64,000 nt of DNA from Pedobacter westerhofensis (GTDB taxonomy: Bacteria; Bacteroidota; Bacteroidia; Sphingobacteriales; Sphingobacteriaceae). A model generated the notes under the pieces. It made no database searches. It saw nothing but the letters and a program-made list of their open reading frames with translations, and had not been told where the DNA came from. Positions 26,793 through 34,815 of this stretch are shown here, in pieces (position 1 is the stretch's first letter; each line of letters starts with the position of its first letter). The position numbers and the translations under genes are program-made. The stretch spans positions 372,001-436,000 of the forward strand of contig NZ_FXTN01000003.1 in NCBI RefSeq assembly GCF_900182595.1, in the 5' to 3' direction.

Positions 26793-26818
26793 GGGGTCAA
26801 CATCGTCCAGAATATCCA
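26793..26818. repeat. IS21 copy 2 right terminal inverted repeat
   Basis: Starts GGGGTCAACATCGTCC and ends AGAATATCCA. Target duplication TCCAGA follows at 26819-26824. Confidence 0.85.
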
Positions 26819-26973
26819 TCCAGATGCGTAAGACCGAAGTCATCAGGTATCTGTAGATCTTTTTTCGATAATTTTGCAAAAAACTTGTAGATCATGCCGC
26901 CGATTCTGCTCATTTTGCTTTTCGGCAGTAGCTTTTTGGGAACTCCGTCATACAATACTTGGGAGGTTGTCAT
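26819..26973 (-). pseudogene. Older IS21 istB relic, 5' part
   Basis: On minus from an ATG at 26973 the frame stays open into the IS: KKLLPKSKMSRIGGMIYKFF, then AKLSKKDLQIPDDFGLTHLD. This aligns with the middle of IstB (KLLLKTKMSRIDGTIYKFFE...LDDFGLTHLE). The P-loop region is missing, so this was already a 5'-truncated fragment. It continues on the other side of IS21 copy 2 at 24194. The following 26974-27142 is A/T-rich with nothing recognised. Confidence 0.78.
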
Positions 26974-27142
26974 AAATATATATTATCGCTCGAAATTTTG
27001 AAAGGCACTTTTTTTTTAATAGATTTAGAGCTAACGATCCCTTAACCTCTTACTAATCAGATACTTAAATAAGGTGGATTTTAACACTTAGTTATAAGTT
27101 CTAATATAAAAAACTAATTATTAATTTCTAAAATTCAAATTT

Positions 27143-27373
27143 ATGGTACAAAGTAATAACACTGAAGATTGGGTAAATATCATCCCTAGTTATCCGGATT
27201 GTCCACACTGCCATCAAGGCAAATTGGATACTAGAGTAAAAAGAGCCTTTATAGTTAGAAAGCTCTTTATTTGGATGGATGTAAAAAGATATCAATGCAA
27301 TGCCTGCGGAAAAAAGGTGTATTTGAAGAATCATGCCCATGATCAGCGTCACAGACAGTTCTCTAATATTTAG
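27143..27373 (+). CDS. Small zinc-ribbon protein, unknown function
   Basis: The product has 76 residues with two CxxC pairs, C20-P-H-C23 and C52-N-A-C55, separated by 28 residues, which is a zinc-ribbon pattern. Basic and aromatic residues lie between them (RVKRAFIVRKLFIWMDVKRY), and the tail is His-rich (NHAHDQRHRQF). It may bind nucleic acid. It ends 8 bp before the stop of the convergent sugar transferase gene and stands alone between the IS region and the polysaccharide cluster. It resembles the zinc-ribbon heads of some transposases, so it could be a leftover of a mobile element. Confidence 0.55.
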   Translation: MVQSNNTEDWVNIIPSYPDCPHCHQGKLDTRVKRAFIVRKLFIWMDVKRYQCNACGKKVYLKNHAHDQRHRQFSNI

Positions 27374-27381
27374 GAGCTAAC

Positions 27382-28773
27382 TTAGAATGCATTATCCTCA
27401 CCACGTATGACGTTTATGATGGTAAGGAATATTATTTTAATGTCCCACATTAGAGACCAATTCTCTACGTAGTGGATATCATGCTCAACTCTTTGTTCCA
27501 TCGCGTTAGTTTCTTTAGTTTCACCTCTAAATCCATTTACTTGAGCCCACCCGGTAATGCCAGGTTTCGAAAAGTGTCTTACCATAAACTTATCAATAAG
27601 GGCTCGGTATTCCTGCGTGTGCTTGAGCATATGCGGACGCGGCCCAACTACACTCATACGTCCTTGTATAACATTGATGAACTGAGGCAATTCGTCAAGA
27701 CTTGATTTACGCAAAAACCTACCCGAACGAGTGATACGAACATCATTTTTTGAAGCCTGCTTTTCATCACTGTATTGATTAACACCCATGCTTCTAAATT
27801 TATAACACCAGAACGGCTCATCATTACGACCACTTCGCAATTGTTTAAATAATACAGGGCCTCTACTTTCTAACTTAATAATAATTGCTATTATTGGATA
27901 TAGCCAAGACAATACGAAAATAATTACTAATGCACTAAAAAGAATGTCAAACGCTCTTTTCTTAAACCTGTTAGACATATGTTCCAATGGCTCATTTCTG
28001 AATGTTATAACAGGAAACTCACCTCCTAGATAACTCATAATGTAAGGCGCGGCTAATGCTCCGCCCATATCTGGTATAAATTTCAGTCTAATTAGTCGCT
28101 TATCAGTTTCATATTTCAGTGCTTTGACGTCTGAAATCCGTTCAGGAGGAATACAAACATATAGGTCTTTAACTCCAGCCTCCACAGCTTTGGAAATTTG
28201 ATCAATAGTCTCTCTGGTTAACATCCCCTCAGCATTCGAAATCATGTCGTCATGTGGCCCAATAAATCCATAAAATGATATATTACTATGTGATTTCAAA
28301 TATTGTTTTAAACGAGCTGCAGTATAATTGTTCCCAATTATCGCAACGCATTTAGTAATCTTAAACCTTTTAACCAAAACATATTGAAAAACCGTTCCGA
28401 GAAACCTATTAAGGATGCAAGCGATGAATAATAGACCATAAAACATCAAGAGAAAGAACCGTGAGATTTCGTTGTATTTAGAAAAGAATAAATAGAAAGT
28501 AAAAAAGAATAGATGCGTAACGGCGATTTTCCATGTAGCTCTATAAATTCGTTCTAGTCTTTTGGCTCCATATTCTGAGTATAATCCAAAGATAAAAGAG
28601 TTGATAAGCCACAGTAGATTACATACGACTAAGTAGTGAGATTGCAGCTCTCCATACATTGAGTTTTCGGCACTACAGGTGATATAACATGCTAATATAT
28701 AAACCGAATTCAGCATAAAAAGATCTATGACTGGAAGAGAATACCGTAAAAGGTACAAATATCTGGTTTGCAT
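27382..28773 (-). CDS. Undecaprenyl-phosphate sugar phosphotransferase (WcaJ-like)
   Basis: The product has 463 residues with four to five N-terminal membrane helices (about 10-130), a nucleotide-binding-like middle domain (VAIIGNN at 143-149), and a C-terminal bacterial sugar transferase domain from about 271. That domain has KRAFDILFS, the helix at 278-299, LFKQLRSGRN, YKFRSM, LRKSSLDELPQ, GRMSVVGPRP and KPGITGWAQVNG. It transfers a hexose-1-phosphate, often glucose or galactose, to undecaprenyl phosphate and so starts repeat-unit assembly. It is the last gene of the minus-strand cluster, downstream of the set A glycosyltransferases. Confidence 0.92.
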   Translation of the reverse strand: MQTRYLYLLRYSLPVIDLFMLNSVYILACYITCSAENSMYGELQSHYLVVCNLLWLINSFIFGLYSEYGAKRLERIYRATWKIAVTHLFFFTFYLFFSKYNEISRFFLLMFYGLLFIACILNRFLGTVFQYVLVKRFKITKCVAIIGNNYTAARLKQYLKSHSNISFYGFIGPHDDMISNAEGMLTRETIDQISKAVEAGVKDLYVCIPPERISDVKALKYETDKRLIRLKFIPDMGGALAAPYIMSYLGGEFPVITFRNEPLEHMSNRFKKRAFDILFSALVIIFVLSWLYPIIAIIIKLESRGPVLFKQLRSGRNDEPFWCYKFRSMGVNQYSDEKQASKNDVRITRSGRFLRKSSLDELPQFINVIQGRMSVVGPRPHMLKHTQEYRALIDKFMVRHFSKPGITGWAQVNGFRGETKETNAMEQRVEHDIHYVENWSLMWDIKIIFLTIINVIRGEDNAF

Positions 28774-28894
28774 TAGATAATGTTAAAGAATAATATATGA
28801 CCCTTGTTGCATACTATAAACAGCTAGATAATTAAAATATTAATCTTTGAATTGGGTCCAGGACTAAAGGCTTCACTAATACAAGACTTATTCG

Positions 28895-30091
28895 CTAGCG
28901 GTGATTTGCAGCAGGTTTTTCTAACTTATAACCTTCGTCTAGATTCAATTTTATAGTTACACTTTTTCCTTTTTTCATTTTTGAGTATTTCTCATTGACA
29001 AATTCTCTAAGTCTCTTAACAAAAATTCCTTCGTCGAATTTTTCAGCATGTTTTCGAATAAAGTTGGGGTCAAAGTCAAGTAATTCAAATTGCAGGACTG
29101 CTTCGCTTAAACTTTCGACAGTCTGTTCGTGGAAAAATATAGCAGTAGATTTTATGGAAATTGTTGTATAAGGAATCATTGTTTCTAAAACTCCTCCCAC
29201 ACCAAATGCAATTACAGGTCGTCCAGATGCGTTTGCTTCAAGAGGCGTTATTCCATAGTCTTCATACTGCGGAAATATTAAAGCTTTACAGTTTGCATAA
29301 AGATCTGATAGTTCATCACTGGAAAGACCACTTTTGAATTCAATGTTATCTTTGGCTAATGCTTTAAGCTCTTTAGCTTTCGATCCATTACCTACTACAA
29401 TAAGTTTTAAACCCAACTTATTAAACACTTCAATAGCCAAATCAGCTTTTTTATAATATTCAAGCCTTGACACTAATAAAAAATAATCTTTAGGCTTTGT
29501 TGAAACATGAAAGTTCCTACACTTTACATCAGGAGGTATGATCTTAACGTCTTTGATACTATATGCATCTTTTATTCTTTGAACAGTTTCTTCAGTCATA
29601 CCTAAAAAGTAATTTCCCTTTTGTGCAGCTTCTTTGTCTACTTTTCTAAGATAAGAGATGACTCGATTAAAGACCCATCTAAATGCACCTTTTGAGTTAT
29701 TATATTGAGAGTAGGAAGTCGGATTCCATGCTAGCCGAAATGGAGTATAGGTATAAATGAAAATTAGTGAGTTTTTATCAATATTTACATATTTAGCGCT
29801 ATGGGTATTTGAAACAATCACAACATCATATCCCTGAACATCGAGAGATTTCATTGCCCATATTGCAGACGGAAAGTAAAGTCGTTGCATCCACTTAACA
29901 GTCTTCGATAAAATTTGCATGGAAGATGTATGGATTTTTTCCTTATGCTGCTTATATTCAGGATACGTACCTTCAGGATTGTAGGCTAAAGTATAGATAT
30001 CAGCGTCAGGATATGCCTTTAGCATCGTCAAAACAACCTGCTCAGCACCACCTCTACGCATTAGTTCATCATGTACAATTGCTACTTTCAT
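28895..30091 (-). CDS. Glycosyltransferase family 4, WbaZ-like
   Basis: The product has 398 residues in a GT-B fold. The N-terminal MKVAIVHDELMRRGGAEQVV and the C-terminal LLVSRLEYYKKADLAIEVF, the EDYGITPLE segment with the E-x7-E pair E277/E285, and GRPVIAFGVGG are characteristic of GT4 enzymes. The start resembles WbaZ-type enzymes that use GDP-mannose; specificity is inference, supported by gmd and manC nearby. It acts at the cytoplasmic face on the lipid-linked repeat unit. Its ATG... upstream neighbour's stop overlaps by one base (TAATG), showing an operon. Confidence 0.87.
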   Translation of the reverse strand: MKVAIVHDELMRRGGAEQVVLTMLKAYPDADIYTLAYNPEGTYPEYKQHKEKIHTSSMQILSKTVKWMQRLYFPSAIWAMKSLDVQGYDVVIVSNTHSAKYVNIDKNSLIFIYTYTPFRLAWNPTSYSQYNNSKGAFRWVFNRVISYLRKVDKEAAQKGNYFLGMTEETVQRIKDAYSIKDVKIIPPDVKCRNFHVSTKPKDYFLLVSRLEYYKKADLAIEVFNKLGLKLIVVGNGSKAKELKALAKDNIEFKSGLSSDELSDLYANCKALIFPQYEDYGITPLEANASGRPVIAFGVGGVLETMIPYTTISIKSTAIFFHEQTVESLSEAVLQFELLDFDPNFIRKHAEKFDEGIFVKRLREFVNEKYSKMKKGKSVTIKLNLDEGYKLEKPAANHR

Positions 30092-31050
30092 TATTTATAG
30101 TTTTTATCTTCTTCTTCAATCAATATATCTAAAACATCAAAAAATGATTTATTGTAGTCCCACCCCAGCTTTTCCTTCGCCTTGGTATTATCACCAAACA
30201 TATCTTCTATTTCTGTAGGTCTAAATAAGGCGGGATCTTCTACTAATTTATCAGACGAGATACTTAGATAGTCAAATGTGTAATTTATAATATCTCTTAA
30301 ATACAAGGATGTACCTGAACATATCAAATAATCGTCAGCTTTATCTTGTTGCAGGGATAACCACATCGCCCTTACATAATCTGGAGCGTAGCCAAAGTCT
30401 CGTTTAACGTCAATATTTCCAACTTTTAATTCTTTTTGCAAACCTTTCTTTATCTCAAGAGAGGTCCTTATCACTTTTTTGACGAAGAAGTTTGGACTTC
30501 TCAAGTACGATTCATGGTTAAATAGAACACCATTGACAAAAAACACTTTATAAGATTCTCTATAATTAATCCCTATCCAGTAACTTGAAGCTTTTGAGAT
30601 GGCATATGGACTTAAGGGATGTAGGGGCGTACTTTCACTAACAGGGAGTTGTCCAACCATGCCATACATCTCACTACTTGAGGCCTGATAAATTTTAGTG
30701 TCTAATTGTAATAACCGCACACTCTCCAGAATGTTTAACACAGACTGAGTATTATAATTGAGGGTACCGATAGGCTGCTCAAATGAAATGCCTACAGAAC
30801 TTTGAGCAGCCAAGTTATAAAATTCATCAGGCTTATATTTTAATAAAACCTTTATAATACTTGAAAAATCAAGAAGATCACATTCCTCAATTATAATTTC
30901 AGAAGTTATTTCAAGATATACAAAGTTTTTCTTGGTTAGACTATGACTACTGCGTGTAAGGCCTATAATCCTATAATTTTGTTGGCCCAGTAACTGCGCC
31001 AGATAGGCACCATCCTGTCCTGTAATACCTGATATAATAGCAGTTTTCAT
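30091..31050 (-). CDS. GMD-like NAD(P)-dependent nucleotide-sugar dehydratase
   Basis: The product has 319 residues. It has the GMD-type nucleotide site SGITGQDG at 7-14, S-S-S-E-M-Y at 124-129, Y149-x3-K153 (YAISK) and NHESYLRSPNFFVKKVIR in the place of the [19 protein letters not shown]. It is about 60 residues shorter than the gmd product at 20930 and clearly diverged from it. It may be a GDP-mannose 4,6-dehydratase of another branch, a GDP-heptose 4,6-dehydratase or a GDP-4-keto-6-deoxymannose reductase. It overlaps its upstream neighbour by 4 nt and its downstream neighbour by 1 nt. Confidence 0.8.
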   Translation of the reverse strand: MKTAIISGITGQDGAYLAQLLGQQNYRIIGLTRSSHSLTKKNFVYLEITSEIIIEECDLLDFSSIIKVLLKYKPDEFYNLAAQSSVGISFEQPIGTLNYNTQSVLNILESVRLLQLDTKIYQASSSEMYGMVGQLPVSESTPLHPLSPYAISKASSYWIGINYRESYKVFFVNGVLFNHESYLRSPNFFVKKVIRTSLEIKKGLQKELKVGNIDVKRDFGYAPDYVRAMWLSLQQDKADDYLICSGTSLYLRDIINYTFDYLSISSDKLVEDPALFRPTEIEDMFGDNTKAKEKLGWDYNKSFFDVLDILIEEEDKNYK

Positions 31051-32147
31051 ATTAAATTTTGAATAATAATGTCATTTAACTTATAACACGAACTTTCCCA
31101 GGAGAATTTTTTATACCTTCTATCCCCTTTTTCAGTTAACGATTTCCTTAGAGGATCATCTGATATCGCTAATTCGATAGTTTCCTTTATTCCCTTAATA
31201 TCAGTGGGATTGACATAAAGACTAGCATCTCCACAGACTTCAGGCAAACTTGAAGTATTTGAAACAATGGTTGGGCAACCGCACGCCATTGCCTCGAGAG
31301 GTGGCATACCAAAACCTTCATACAACGAAGGATAAACAAAACATGTAGCTGATTGATATAATTGTATAAGTTCAGAGTCTTCCACATAGCCTGTAAAAAC
31401 TATGTTATCGTGATCAGAGATTAAAGACTTCAGATTATTATCCGCAAAAGCTTTGCCCTTAGATCCAACTATTACTAATGGAAGTCTAGTGTTAATAGTC
31501 AGAAATGCCTCAATTAAGCTTTGAAAGTTTTTTCTGGGATCCAAGGAAGAAACACCAAGAATGTACTGCCCAACAGTTAAGCCCTTTTTGTTAAAAAAAT
31601 CTTTTTGAGCAATTTCCATATTTGGTTTGTTTATAAATTTATCAGATACCGCACAATGAAGAACCTCTACTTTTTCAGATGGTATGTTGATAAATTTGAT
31701 AATATCTGATTTTGAATGTTCACTGATCGTTATAATCTTCAGTGAATTTTTCGCAATCAGTGGTACAACTAATTTATAATAATGAGCAAATTTGAAACTA
31801 AACCAGGCTGGATTTACAAATGTGGTCATGTCCAGAATGCTAACTATTTGCCTTTTATAAAAGCACGGTGCAGTATTAACAAGACTAATCAATAAAGGTT
31901 TATTATTTTTGATTAAAAAGAGGGGCAAATCAATCTGTTCCCACAATGTATTTGTCAATTTGCCTATAACCTTAATAGGCCAATCAGCGACATCATAAGA
32001 ACTATCAATATCCCTGGGAGGAATTAAAATCTTAATTTCCCCCTTGTAAATATCTAATAATCCTTTGACCATCTCGAAGGCAAACCTTTGTACTCCCGTA
32101 AGTTTTTGGGTCAAAAATCGACCATTAATATAGATCATAGATTCCAA
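31047..32147 (-). CDS. Glycosyltransferase family 4 (mannosyltransferase-like)
   Basis: The product has 366 residues in a GT-B fold. Key stretches are GVQRFAFEMVKGL at 18-30, LGVSSLDPRKNFQSLIEAF at 197-215, and EGFGMPPLEAMACGCP with E277 and E285, then SSLPEVCGDASLYVNP. Enzymes of this type (WbpY/MtfB-like) often add mannose or rhamnose from GDP sugars; that is inference. The next gene starts within its last four bases (ATGA). Met4 is an alternative start. Confidence 0.87.
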   Translation of the reverse strand: MESMIYINGRFLTQKLTGVQRFAFEMVKGLLDIYKGEIKILIPPRDIDSSYDVADWPIKVIGKLTNTLWEQIDLPLFLIKNNKPLLISLVNTAPCFYKRQIVSILDMTTFVNPAWFSFKFAHYYKLVVPLIAKNSLKIITISEHSKSDIIKFINIPSEKVEVLHCAVSDKFINKPNMEIAQKDFFNKKGLTVGQYILGVSSLDPRKNFQSLIEAFLTINTRLPLVIVGSKGKAFADNNLKSLISDHDNIVFTGYVEDSELIQLYQSATCFVYPSLYEGFGMPPLEAMACGCPTIVSNTSSLPEVCGDASLYVNPTDIKGIKETIELAISDDPLRKSLTEKGDRRYKKFSWESSCYKLNDIIIQNLI

Positions 32148-32168
32148 TATGAAGTGTGGCTTTCGAAT

Positions 32169-32297
32169 TTATATAAAGCGTGAATTAATAACTTTTTGGT
32201 TAAAAATTTGTTCGCCACATTCCAGCATGGCGTTGGTCGCATTCGAAAATGTTGATTGGTCGTAAGTACTCGTATACTTATTTAGTTCTATGTCCAT
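32169..32297 (-). other. Short open frame in a 347-bp gap, possible gene remnant
   Basis: The gap 32148-32494 separates two operon genes. On minus an ATG at 32297 opens 42 codons (MDIELNKYTSTYDQSTFSNA, then ending QKVINSRFI) with a balanced amino-acid make-up. It could be a small gene or the tail or head of a deleted enzyme. I do not recognise it. The remainder of the gap is A/T-rich, and no terminator or promoter could be placed. Confidence 0.25.
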
Positions 32298-32494
32298 TCA
32301 AGTTTAGTCTAGGTTTAGTTCCACAAATATTGTCAAATAATACTAAAATATATAAATTATACTCAAGTATCTTTCGTCTAATTGCTCCAGCTGAGAAATT
32401 CAATCCCCCTTAAAAGCGTAAGATAATACAATATATTTTAATTAAAGGCATCAAAAGCATAGGAGGCAATTATCTCTTGATGACCAATTAGGTA

Positions 32495-33772
32495 TTAAAG
32501 TGCCTGTGAGAAAGGATCTACTTTAGGTAGTTCGAAGGAACTGTTATCGTTGCGGCGTATATGATTTTGCTCAGAAAAGAACAGTACAATTAGTAAAGTC
32601 AATGGCAAAACATTTGAGGGTGAGGTAAGTCGGTGCTCTGTTAGGCTCATGAAAGCTATATTCAATATGTATAACAAAATAACATTTCGTACTAAAGGAA
32701 AATTATTAGGGGGAGTGGCATGTTTATTAAAATGTAGATAAAGAGATATCAAAAACAACAAAAATATTACAAGACCTAATATCCCTTGCTCACCTCCAAT
32801 ATGGAAATAAGTATTATGTGCATGCGCATCGTTATATGATTTTACCCGCTGCAGATTTGGATTGACAATGGCAATTTTGTCATTAAAGATGTATGGTCGA
32901 TCGTTCAGCGAACCGAAACCTGCTCCAAAAATTGGAGAATGAATGAATTCATCTATTCCCGAAGGCCAATTATATAGGAGACGAATACTGATATTTGCGC
33001 CCTTAGTATCTTGATCACCAAAAGATTCAGTAACGTAATCATATCCATGTATCTGTGAAGAAGCCCTTTTATAAAAATCGAATGTTTGCATAACTAGGAA
33101 CACCTCAAATACTAATACAATCGCGATTGCAATCATTCCCAGCTTTCCCATATTTTTTTCGAAAAATAAATAGAGAGTTATACAAAACCCTAAGCCAAGC
33201 ATCGATCCCCTGGAATATGTCGCAAATAGGAATATTATATTCAACCCAAGAAATATGAAATTTTTCCAATTTTTATTATTCCAAAACACAAGAAAAGTAC
33301 ATGTGACGCAGAAACTGAGGAATCCTCCAGCAGCATTTCGTGCAATAAATAGACTCCCAAATGATAGCTCTGCATTTAACTGAAAATTATTAATAACTAT
33401 GGTTCCAATAAAAACAATAAGATTGAGAGCCGTCTCAAAATAAATGAACTTGATTAAGAGCTTCTTTACGTCTAATCTAGCAGAAACGAGTGGAATTAGT
33501 AAAAGTGGAGCGTAAGAAATAAATACATTTCCGTCATATCGGTAGAAGTCATAACTCAATAATGCTCCTGAATCATAAAGACAAACTGAGAGAAACGATA
33601 CAAATAAAAACAAATAAAAAATGTAGATAAATTTCGGATTGTTTCTTTTGTCCTGAAAACTTAATGGAAATAACAATAATCCTAAAGGAGATGCTATCGC
33701 TGAGACAGGAATAAAATTCGTACAGCTACAAAAAAATGCAATAATGACGATTATAGGAATAATTTTTTTCAT
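32495..33772 (-). CDS. wzy: O-antigen polymerase/ligase-family membrane protein (Wzy, set A)
   Basis: The product has 425 residues with about ten to twelve hydrophobic helices. A large periplasmic loop holds GAGFGSLNDRP and HAHNTYFHIGGEQGILGLV, the HNxY...GExG pattern of the Wzy_C/O-antigen ligase family. It would link lipid-borne repeat units in the periplasm. It sits with Wzx (34799) and three glycosyltransferases, as expected for a Wzx/Wzy pathway. A WaaL-like ligase role cannot be excluded from sequence alone. Confidence 0.83.
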   Translation of the reverse strand: MKKIIPIIVIIAFFCSCTNFIPVSAIASPLGLLLFPLSFQDKRNNPKFIYIFYLFLFVSFLSVCLYDSGALLSYDFYRYDGNVFISYAPLLLIPLVSARLDVKKLLIKFIYFETALNLIVFIGTIVINNFQLNAELSFGSLFIARNAAGGFLSFCVTCTFLVFWNNKNWKNFIFLGLNIIFLFATYSRGSMLGLGFCITLYLFFEKNMGKLGMIAIAIVLVFEVFLVMQTFDFYKRASSQIHGYDYVTESFGDQDTKGANISIRLLYNWPSGIDEFIHSPIFGAGFGSLNDRPYIFNDKIAIVNPNLQRVKSYNDAHAHNTYFHIGGEQGILGLVIFLLFLISLYLHFNKHATPPNNFPLVRNVILLYILNIAFMSLTEHRLTSPSNVLPLTLLIVLFFSEQNHIRRNDNSSFELPKVDPFSQAL

Positions 33773-33879
33773 ATCTTAATCAATAAGGTACTGATGCCAT
33801 TCTATTTTCCACAAAAAAGTATTATGCATCTGATATTGTTAATAGTATCAACGTAACGGCTCTCAAAGTGACCTTTATA

Positions 33880-34815
33880 CTATTTTGTTTTCAGAATCCT
33901 TTTGAATTTAAAGAACAAACCAAATCTGTAGATTGAATATTTTAGCACATATGCTAGGTATAAGAAGAATGTTGTCTCGAAGAGCTTTATCAAAGCCTTG
34001 TCTTCCTTTTCAACAAAGTTGTATAGGTCAATCTTGGTATTATACAGTTTCTTACTCGAAAGAGCACTCATTGATGTAGTGGCAAGAAAGAAAATTTTAT
34101 CAAGATAGTTCTTCGGAATTATTTTTCTTTTCCTGTAGGAATATGCCCCTTTTATTATACTCTCAATGATCTTTGAAGTGCTTTGTGATTTATCTAATCT
34201 ATAATATGCCTGAACCAAGTCGAATTTGATAATATCCCCAGCTTTCGACAATCTTACCCACAGATCAAAATCAGATACAGGAAATTCAGATTGATCAAAC
34301 CTGAAGTTATACAGCTTAACATTAATAGCTATACCAGGAAACAGCGATAAAATATTGTAATTAAATTCCTGAGTTTCAAACAATCTTACTTTCAATGATG
34401 TAATATCCAAAGGAGTACTTAGCTTCCTATCCGATTTGTAACCTCGCACATATCCAGAAGAAATGCAGCTGGAATCAGGGTACACCTTCCGAACCATTTC
34501 AAAGCATTCTACAAAGTTAGGATATAATGCATCGTCATCATGAAGAATAGTTACCCACTCTGTTTCGGCATGATCAATACATTTATTCCAATTTCCAATC
34601 ATACCAAGATTTGATTCGTTTCGGTAAAATTCGATATCCGGATTATTCAAACTATCAATGTGCTCCTTGAATTTGTTGTGTGTCGAGCAATTATCAACAA
34701 TTACTATTTTGCATTTCACAGTCTGATTGACTGCGCTTGCAACAGCTTCTTCAAAAAAATCGTATCTCTCGTATACAGGAATAGAGATAGTTATAATATT
34801 AGAAAAGTTTTCCAT
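33880..34815 (-). CDS. Glycosyltransferase family 2
   Basis: The product has 311 residues in a GT-A fold: ITISIPVYERYDFFEEAVAS at 8-27, IVIVDNCST at 37-45, NWNKCIDHAETEWVTIL and the metal-binding DDD at 93-95. A C-terminal hydrophobic segment near the end may touch the membrane. Donor and acceptor sugars are unknown. It overlaps the upstream Wzx gene by 17 bp. Confidence 0.85.
   Translation of the reverse strand: MENFSNIITISIPVYERYDFFEEAVASAVNQTVKCKIVIVDNCSTHNKFKEHIDSLNNPDIEFYRNESNLGMIGNWNKCIDHAETEWVTILHDDDALYPNFVECFEMVRKVYPDSSCISSGYVRGYKSDRKLSTPLDITSLKVRLFETQEFNYNILSLFPGIAINVKLYNFRFDQSEFPVSDFDLWVRLSKAGDIIKFDLVQAYYRLDKSQSTSKIIESIIKGAYSYRKRKIIPKNYLDKIFFLATTSMSALSSKKLYNTKIDLYNFVEKEDKALIKLFETTFFLYLAYVLKYSIYRFGLFFKFKRILKTK

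Larger units (their letters stand above)
24195..26818 (-). mobile_element. IS21-family insertion sequence, copy 2 (istA broken)
   Basis: A 2624-bp element nearly identical to the one at 17653-20271 and in the same orientation. Terminal inverted repeats are at 24195-24219 and 26793-26818, and the 6-bp target duplication TCCAGA is at 24189-24194 and 26819-26824. The right end has subterminal repeats at 26627, 26672, 26715 and the tip at 26793. istB is intact and istA is frameshifted. It sits inside an older istB relic, so insertion was nested. Confidence 0.93.
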
